Both the position numbers and the translations under genes were made by a program. Below, one piece after another: positions 57,419 through 64,000 of a DNA stretch of 64,000 nucleotides (within the stretch, counting starts at the first letter, position 1; each line of letters opens with the position of its first letter). This DNA is from Laguncularia racemosa (Eukaryota > Streptophyta > Magnoliopsida > Myrtales > Combretaceae). Location: the NCBI GenBank assembly GCA_037954665.1, contig JBBMOL010000224.1:27112-91111 (forward strand), given 5' to 3'. Under the pieces are notes generated by a model. It searched no databases. It was not told the DNA's origin and saw only the letters and a list, made by a program, of their open reading frames with translations.

Positions 57419-58868
57419 CTAATCGTTAGCAATGATGCCAAAAACTTAATATTGGTTTATCTTACTACCTTAGATTTATAGGTAAGTACACCTATTGATT
57501 CTATAGTATAATGAATATTAATATCGAGTGTTGATCCCATAAAGATTATAAATACTAGTAATTATTTTTTCTCTTATTATCTAATATGAAAAATCAAGCG
57601 AAGTAAGTAAAATAAAACAACAAGTATTTAAAGGAAAACAATAATCATTAATTGTATACCCAGATATTGAATCTCCTTAAAGCTATTAATGTAATTAACT
57701 AATTATTATTCAATTTCATTATTATATTCTTGAACAATAAGAATTCCTAATTTGAATTAATAGCTCTCTCAATTTTACTAATTCCTAATTCTAGGTTGAT
57801 TAATTAGAATTTCTTCCTAACTAAAACTCCTAAAATTACATTACATTCAATTTGTGAACTCTACTATTAGGTTTGACCCTGATATAGAAGATTTACATTA
57901 TCCTATCTCTATGATTGTGTGTAACTCCTAATTATACTAGATCTATTCCAATATAAGATTTTTCAATCTTTATATAAGAAATCAAATTTCAAATTAATAT
58001 GCTATCAAAATTAATTTTAAAACAATGAAGGACACATCATTAGATTACAAGAATAATAATAATTTTATTGAATAATAAACTAAAAAATCATATGTTCATT
58101 TTAGGGTTCATCATATCTAAATACAAAAAAAAAAAAAATAAGCTAGTAACATATTAAATTTAAAAGTAACAATATAAAAAGAGTGCACAAAGAAGAGCAT
58201 TAAATAAACAATAATACTAAAATCTATCACTTTGCTATTATTACTCCAAAACTCTCTTCTCTATTGGAAATCTATACTCCTTATATAGCCATCAATTGCT
58301 ACCCATCTAGGAAAGTTTTAGCTTCCTAGAACAATCTCGAGAATCTTCATAAATTAGGAAATATTAACTCAACAAGCAATGATAACTTCTCTGGATTTTA
58401 GGGAACTTAGCTACTTTTGAAAGGAAATCAAATTTTTATGATGAATGAAGCTTTTGGGGGAGTGAAATTGAGCTTGGAAATCAAATTTGGAAAGTTGAAT
58501 TTTGGCTTAGCATGGTCATGCTATTGCCCATGTATTATTTTGTTTCAAAAATATCCAAAAATTGCCTTCGACACACTCTCTAATATAGGTGTGTTCTTGC
58601 CCATGTACTTTTACATGGTTTCTTGCATGGTTACTCTAAAATGCTTTGTCTTATTATATTTTGCATGACCTTAGACACAAGCATACTTGTCATTGTGTCA
58701 TGCTTTCTAATATTGTAAAATTGATATTTTTGCTTTAAATTTCACATAATTTTTCTATTAAATTATAAATTGCATATCAAAGTTTTGAAATCAAAATAAA
58801 GAGTGATTAAGTGCATTATTTATCTAAAATATAAGAAAATTAAAAAAAAGACTATTATAAATATTACA
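57419..58868 (-). mobile_element. Athila-type LTR with PBS, truncated element
   Basis: On the minus strand an LTR of about 1.4 kb starts TGTAATATTTATAATAG (58868) and runs to about 57452. TGGCATCATTGCTAACGA at 57440-57423 follows; this is a decayed copy of the TGGCGCCGTTGCCGGGGA primer binding site of Athila-group Ty3/gypsy elements. A TATATAA box lies on the minus strand at 58287-58281. Beyond the PBS the element stops at once and unit 2 DNA begins, so gag-pol and the other LTR are gone. The segment GGGATCAACACTCGATATTA near the LTR 3' end is also typical of the group. Confidence 0.7.
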
Positions 58869-59238
58869 ATTCAGATAAAAAACATCTTGCATTTTCTTCT
58901 TTAATAAATTGAATTCCTCATAGTTTGTCAAGCAACAACATTGATAGAAAATAGATTCAGGCACATCATTGTAATCCTAACTATAAATGATCCAGCCACA
59001 TAATTAATTTTAGAATTCATTAATAGGACACTTAAATAATCCATTGAAGACTCTAGTCTTTTAGCTTGTCAAGGAAAAGTTGTTTCTCATTAATGATAGG
59101 TTGTTTTGATCTTTCTTTATACTTATATAAATATGGAGTAGAGAGGTAAGGTAGATTGAGTCAGCTAAAATTGAGTTCTTATAGTCCTTGCAAGTCTTCC
59201 TCCTCTTCTTCTGCTTTTTTATTCTCATTTTTACACCA
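58869..59238 (+). promoter_or_regulatory. Upstream region of unit 3
   Basis: Colinear with the upstream DNA of units 1 and 2 from CATCTTGCATTTTCTTC on, but missing their first 550-600 bp, which the Athila LTR replaced. It ends in a CT-rich tract before the ATG at 59239. No TATA box is evident at a fixed distance. Confidence 0.45.
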
Positions 59239-59647
59239 ATGAGGTTGTATCTAATATTTTTTTCTATTTTTGGTATCCTTCTCCCTACAATATGCGTCCA
59301 ATAGTTGTAACTTTTGTGGTAATGTTGTCGTTCCCTTTTCATTAAGTACGGGAGAAAGCTATTGTCCAACTCCATACTCCAAATTCTCATGTAACTCTCA
59401 AACCTCCAGACTGTATTTTTCTACATCTCATGCTTTGTATCGTGTCACCAGCATAACCCCAGAGTTCAAAAAATTTGCTATCAATCTTGACAATAATGTA
59501 GCAAGCTGTACATCACAAAATTCACTACATAAAATCCTTGAGCTAGATAACTCTTTAATTTTTTTTTTTGTTAGTGGGTGTAAATCCAACAGGAATTTTA
59601 TTCCCAATACGAAGTAGAAATTGGTTGGGTTTCACCAATTACTCCAG
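59239..59647 (+). pseudogene. Unit 3 exon 1: signal peptide and WAKL20-like ectodomain
   Basis: Start codon at 59239-59241, chosen because MRLYLIFFSIFGILLPT is a signal peptide shared with unit 1. Compared with unit 2 there is one extra base just after it, so the ectodomain reads in the next frame: CNFCGNVVVPFSLSTGESYC, KFSCNSQTSRLYFSTSHAL, YRVTSITPEFKKFAINL, SCTSQNSLHKILELDNSL. The spacing of cysteines, the CG..VP.SLST opening and the Y.VTSI.PE block fit the GUB_WAK_bind domain of WAKL20-like cell-wall receptors. After a T run and VSGCKSNRNFIP a 10-base deletion relative to unit 1 gives an early stop (59615). The exon ends in CAG|GTAAGA (59647/59648). As written it is a pseudogene exon. Confidence 0.7.
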
Positions 59648-59767
59648 GTAAGAAATCCATTTGTCCCTTGCCATCAATCAAGTGCAAAAAGCATTTATTT
59701 ACTAATATTGTTATATGTGATTCTTTCCGTCCCATCCTTACTAACTCATTTTTTTATGCCATTGAAG
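59648..59767 (+). other. Predicted intron between ectodomain and TM exons
   Basis: 120 bp with donor GTAAGA, T-rich 3' end and acceptor CCATTGAAG. The same donor and acceptor positions are present in unit 1. Confidence 0.5.
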
Positions 59768-59899
59768 TTGAGATATCGGTGCCATCTGAGAGACCCTCCA
59801 TGAAGAAGAAGCATGGTTATTTAGTTGCTCCAGTGGGAATGGCAATTCTCATAGTTATTGTTATTTTGCTTTATTATAGGAGGAGAAAGCAAAAAATGG
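59768..59899 (+). CDS. Unit 3 exon 2: transmembrane segment
   Basis: Encodes EISVPSERPSMKKKHGYL, then one hydrophobic helix (VAPVGMAILIVIVILLYY), then the positive stop-transfer RRRKQKMG. The orientation would put the ectodomain outside and the C-terminus in the cytosol. The exon ends ATGG|GTAATG in phase 1, and the next predicted exon starts GT GAC, so the frame continues as M-G-D-N-S. The same helix is encoded in unit 1. Confidence 0.5.
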
Positions 59900-59978
59900 G
59901 TAATGATTTTTCATTTTCTAAGTGAGTATAATGCTAGTGCTACTTTTAATGCTTCTAATTTATCTCTATTTGATGTAG

Positions 59979-60097
59979 GTGACAACTCAAGGACAAATCT
60001 TTCTAAGGAAAGCAGGAATGGTGGAGTAGCAGAACCAATTAATTCAATGTATCAGGCTACAAATGCCTCCAGCACCGTTCAGAAGGAGCAAAACTAA
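59979..60097 (+). CDS. Unit 3 exon 3: cytoplasmic linker
   Basis: After an acceptor-like TATTTGATGTAG (59967-59978) the frame reads DNSRTNLSKESRNGGVAEP and continues to STVQKEQN and a TAA. It is Ser/Asn-rich and shows no kinase, unlike true WAKL receptors. A different frame over the same 3' end flows into the next open piece. Confidence 0.42.
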
Positions 60098-60293
60098 AAG
60101 GTTAGAAGTGGAATTCCGTGGATTCATGAGTGAAGGGGCCATAAATTTTGGAGCTTATGTTGAATCATTGAAACCAAGTTCAAGTGGAGTAAAAATTACT
60201 TTTGCTTGCTCGGTGGGAGAAGAATCAAGCACATATCAAGGTTGGGCCAACCTTGGACAGCAACCTGGTAGAGTAAACTTAGCATCTTCATAA
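60063..60293 (+). CDS. Unit 3 exon 4 candidate, unrecognised domain
   Basis: An open frame overlapping the end of the linker in another frame: PFRRSKTKRLEVEFRGFMSEG, then INFGAYVESLKPSSSGVKITF and TYQGWANLGQQPGRVNLASS, then stop. It is highly protein-like in composition and codon use for an AT-rich region. I do not recognise the domain. It lies between the TM exon and the RING exons and may be part of the same gene, either through a small frameshift or alternative splicing. Confidence 0.4.
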   Translation: MPPAPFRRSKTKRLEVEFRGFMSEGAINFGAYVESLKPSSSGVKITFACSVGEESSTYQGWANLGQQPGRVNLASS

Positions 60294-60577
60294 ATGCCTC
60301 CAATACACCTTAGTTTTTGTGTATATATATAATTTTAAAGTAACTAGCGATTTTTGTGTCTTTGCTATTCTTATTTTCCTTTTAATGTTTTTATCTACCA
60401 AAAAATGCCTCCAAAGTCCAATGTGCACATAATATATGAAAGAAGATATTTTTTTGAAGTGCTAACCCGGTATTCTAGATAACTCTTACTTAACCAAGTT
60501 AACCACCCACTTTTAATTTAGTTGGTTGGGTTGAATGCTGCAGCCAGAAACACATAATGAAGTTTTCAATTGTGTAG

Positions 60578-60915
60578 GGTATGAAAGTGCTTTAACCAGA
60601 AATTCAACTTTTACATGGATCCGGACTGTTGAAACCGCTCCATCAGCGCCACCGGCGAATATTGAACTTGCGGATGGTGCCGTTCGATTTCCTATGAACT
60701 TTAGCCCTATTCCAGCTAGTTCAAGTGGAAGCAGGGAATTTGGATATGATCCATTATCATGTTCCATCTGCTTGTATGTTCGAATTGATGGAGCTCGAGT
60801 CCCACGTGGACATATGGCTGGCTGTGTATCGTGTTTGAAGGGGGTCAAAGTGAACAAGACAGGTTGCCCTATATGCCGTAGGGAGATTGAAAGAGTGATA
60901 AAAGTTACTGTTTGA
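60578..60915 (+). pseudogene. XBAT34/35-type RING exon, copy 1 (third Cys lost)
   Basis: An acceptor-like CAATTGTGTAG precedes the exon. It encodes GYESALTRNSTFTWIRTV, then ETAPSAPPANIELADGAV, a Pro/Ala linker like the one before the RING of XBAT34/35-like E3 ligases. It ends in the RING CSICLYVRIDGARVPRGHMAGC, VSCLKGVK and CPICRREIERVIKVTV. RING fingers bind two zincs and recruit an E2 for ubiquitin transfer. Here the third zinc ligand, normally Cys in PCGH, is Arg (PRGH), so zinc site 2 is probably broken and ligase activity is doubtful. The stop is TGA at 60913. Confidence 0.75.
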
Positions 60916-61019
60916 GTTATTTAGAGCAAGAGAGGTCGCCCTAATGCTAAAGTGAATAGCCCACTTTTTGTTAATATTCTTATTTTTCTTTTAATGATCA
61001 TATTTTATATTCAAGGTAG

Positions 61020-61320
61020 GTCATGAAAATGCTTTAAGTAGTAGATCAACTTATACACAAATCCAGACGGTTAAACCTCACCATCAATGCCACCAATGGC
61101 AATGGATATTGAACCCAAAGATGGATATAATGCAACAGCATGTGCCCTTTGCTTGGATGCTCCAATTGAAGAAACTTGTGTCCCATGTGGACATATGGCT
61201 GGCTGCATATCATGCTTGAAGGAGGTCAAAGTAAAGAAGGCAGGTTGTCCTATATGTCGTGCTAGGGTTGAAGGAGTCATAATCATAAGGCTGTATACTG
61301 TTTTGAGTTATTTAGAGTGA
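61020..61320 (+). CDS. XBAT34/35-type RING exon, copy 2 (RING intact)
   Basis: After an acceptor-like TTCAAGGTAG, the exon starts with GHENALSSRSTYTQIQTV, parallel to copy 1. A one-base difference shifts the frame, and SPSMPPMAMDIEPKDGYN leads into CALCLDAPIEETCVPCGHMAGC, ISCLKEVK and CPICRARVEGV. All eight ligands are present (C-x2-C-x11-C-x-H-x3-C-x2-C-x10-C-x2-C), matching the C-terminal RING of XBAT34/35-like proteins, which end in RLYTV or RLYAV as here. A one-base insertion extends the end by a few residues (RLYTVLSYLE). Ankyrin repeats, which sit at the N-terminus of true XBAT proteins, are absent. Confidence 0.7.
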
Positions 61321-64000
61321 AACGATCGTGTAACATCAAATTAAAATCTACATATTCGTGTGCATATTATGTACGTTGGATCCACATGGAAATGAAGTTT
61401 CGTATTTGTTTTAATGTCCCTATTTAGCATCTGCCAATATGAATTCATATAACCATCCAATTTTGGACTTCTTGTCGGCATACTTTATTCATTAATTTTT
61501 AACACTTAATCAAAGGCACGAAGTATCAAATCATTAGCATCGCAATGTTTGATCAAATTGGGTTGTATTTTAGAAATTGGGGGTAGTATTGGTCAATAAT
61601 TTAACGTAAGTTATATTTATATTGATGCACAGTACTTTCATTTCATAACTTGTAATATTCCACATGTCGTTTTGTAAATAATTGCAATTTCTTAGACCAT
61701 AGTTTGTACAGAAAAGTACTATGAGTTTTACCATCTATTCTATTTATCTTTTTTTACATATGTAAAAGTCTGACCCACATGAGGGTTATATTTTTATACG
61801 ATTACTCAAATATAACATGTATTAAAAAGTCAATAGATTATTTATCTAAAATAAATACATCCAGTTACTCTTATCTTATACTTTCCCACTTGCACCATAA
61901 CTCCACGCAAGGATAGTGAATTCAATCTCCGATCATTATAATTGTTCTCGTGATTATGATTTCTTTGATAAGAGATTGTTGGCTCATGCAAGCATCAATT
62001 AAGCACTCTGGGAACCTTAAATTAGAAGATGCCTATGAAAAAATACATCGGATGTTTATAAATCTTTTGGTTTTTGACCTCTTCAATCGTAGTTGGTAAT
62101 TTGAGCACTCCATGTCAAAGAAAGAAAAATCATGCAAGCAATACGGTGGTTGACACATAAATGCTAATGGAGTTGAGTCTGCTACTTATGTTTGCGTGTC
62201 ACGCTCCATCTGCTTTTATGTAAGCACATTCCATTTTGTAGGTTCTTCAAACCAATACGCTATTCGCCAAATCGAGAAAGTGCAATTTTGCTAAAGCTTT
62301 CCAATGATAACGTATTAAGCTACCATTAACCGGCAAGCTTTTTACCTTTTTTAAGAATAATTACACTTCTTAAAATATTTTTGGTGCATTCATTGACATT
62401 GTTTTATATCATAATAGTAAAATTAATGAGTATTACTTATTGATACTTTTTAAAATTGAAATTTAAAAGGTTTTATATTTTTTTATAATTATATAAATAA
62501 GTAAAATATTTTCATTTTTAACTTATATGTAAGTCTCTCTCAATCATTTGTTTACTTTCTTTCCAATGATATGATATGTACAACTTTTAGGAACTCGTGC
62601 AAATGTCATTTTTTCTTCAAATCTAAATACACAATGAATAATTATATGCTCTTCCATGTACCGAAGAACAATGAGAAAGACAAACATTGATTGGTTAATT
62701 GATGAAATTCGGTTATACTTTTTTGAAGTATAGTTTGATGAGAATATAAACAATTATTTCAAATTTCTTAGAATGTCAATTACTACTAGGAATAAGCAAA
62801 GTACTAAATCAAACCGTAAAAACATTTTCCCCCATTTGCCCTTGAAAAATGTTTCAATTTTCTTTCAAAATTTTCTTTTCATTTGTATTTTAGTCTGGAA
62901 CCAGTCTTTTCTTATCATTATTTTCGGATATTAATAATATTGATCCCAAATCCGATCACCCAATATTAATAATATTAAACATAGTTTTGATGCTTTCCAA
63001 TAGGTCTTGAACTAAAGAGCGAGTAAAAGATATTACTGTTATGAGCTAGCAGCAACATATAGGGGGCGAGCTAGGAATTGTGAGACGGACCGGAACCCAC
63101 AATATTTATGTGGGTAGGGCTAAGAAATTTGGCTTGCCTTGCGTGGCTCTCAAATTGAGGTGAGCTAACTTGCTATGGGCTTGTTTGCCCTTAAAAAAAA
63201 AATCTGAAACAGGCCATAATAGCAAGACAGCACAGCAAGCTCCTTAGTCCTTTTGTCTAAACTCTAAAGTAAAACACTAAAATTTGAGAAAAAAGAAGAA
63301 GAAGAAAAGAGTTTCTAATTTTGTAAAAAATTAAATGATTGCAAAAAAAAAAAAAAGGAATATGGAAGAAAAATAAGAGTTTGACATAACCTTAAAATCA
63401 AATAAATTAAATAGTTACGGAAAGAAAATGAGATGCGATAAACGAAAAAAGAGTTAGTGATGAAAATGACTTTCTAATCTTGTAAAAATAAAAAATTGTG
63501 CATGGGATGAGCTGAATTCTAGGACCCACAACATGTACGGGCCAATGTGGGCTTGCCTACTTCGACTTGCGAGCCAGTGTTGGTTAGGGCGAGTTAGCCC
63601 ACTTAGCCTGCTTTCCCAAATAAGGCTTCATAAAATTATCAAGGAGTTTTTTTTTTTTAATTTTAATACTTGAAATAACCTTTTACAAAGATCTACATTA
63701 CATGTGCATTGATGCATAGCAAATGTGCTCCTTACCAACAATCATGCATATCTATGCAAGGTATAATCGCATATATGACTTGGCAATCTAATGTAATACT
63801 TGCTATGTTATTTATCTTTTTGAAAAGATACAATTTTAGTTTTTAATATTTATCAATTTTTTAATTAAATCTTCGATTCTTTTTTTTTTGTTTTAATTAA
63901 AGTTGTCAAAGTTTTTTAACATTTGCAAAAATTAAGACTTTTATTAAGCTATTAAGTTTTCCATTCACAATTAATAATTAATTTAAATAAATAATATAGT
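61321..64000. other. Intergenic DNA
   Basis: No supported gene. A short piece near 62196-62222 (TCACGCTCCATCTGCTTTTATGT) matches 20 of 23 bases with copy 1 RING DNA at 60761 and could be a decayed third RING fragment. Two similar blocks with CCCACAA and GGGCTTG lie at about 63070-63190 and 63500-63600. From about 63826 a one-ended relative of the 25883 MITE (ATTTTAGTTTTTAATATTTAT) runs to the window edge. Confidence 0.45.

Noticed and set aside
59239..61320. Calling this locus a wall-associated receptor kinase gene
   Set aside because: No kinase domain is found on either strand between the TM exon and 64 kb; only RING exons follow.

Overview
The window looks like AT-rich, repeat-dense nuclear DNA of a flowering plant, probably a eudicot. 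It carries plant-lineage Ty3/gypsy retrotransposons (Ogre/Tat with a second RNase H, a chromovirus-type pair, an Athila-like LTR), plant MITE-like DNA elements, and gene remnants of land-plant families (a WAK-like ectodomain and XBAT34/35-type RING fingers). No bacterial-style operons, CRISPR arrays or viral genomes are visible. The species cannot be named from what is seen.

Left third (1-24.4 kb): a short coding tail (1-132) and intergenic DNA lead to a stack of retrotransposons. A degenerate Ogre-type element on the minus strand (3368-18024) has both LTRs, a primer binding site, ORF1, gag, protease, RT, two RNase H domains and integrase, all broken. It sits inside an 80-bp tandem array belonging to the 3' region of another copy of the same superfamily in the opposite orientation. 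That outer copy's 3' LTR follows at 18857-21266. Next comes a decayed chromovirus pol (21390-24390).

Middle (24.4-43.7 kb): mostly non-coding. It holds a MITE with a possible 9-bp target duplication, a tRNA-Ser-like pseudogene whose nominal anticodon is TTA, a 1.2-kb PIF/Harbinger-like element, LTR-like blocks, and one possible terminal exon (about 30.1 kb).

Right third (43.7-61.3 kb): a small tandem family. Each unit begins with a signal peptide and a WAKL20-like extracellular domain, and continues, where preserved, with a transmembrane segment and a short cytoplasmic linker. Only the last unit is followed by two XBAT34/35-type C3HC4 RING exons. Unit 1 is split by a 10.7-kb Ty3/gypsy element; unit 2 runs into an Athila-type PBS and LTR; unit 3 is the most complete but carries frameshifts. 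The two LTRs of the gypsy element in unit 1 each received a different solo LTR after insertion, and each LTR serves as the empty-site control for the other.

The last 2.7 kb is intergenic. I see no clearly intact protein-coding gene. The most interesting object is the receptor-ectodomain/TM/RING locus at 59.2-61.3 kb. Its exon joins are predicted from splice-like signals only and need transcript evidence.
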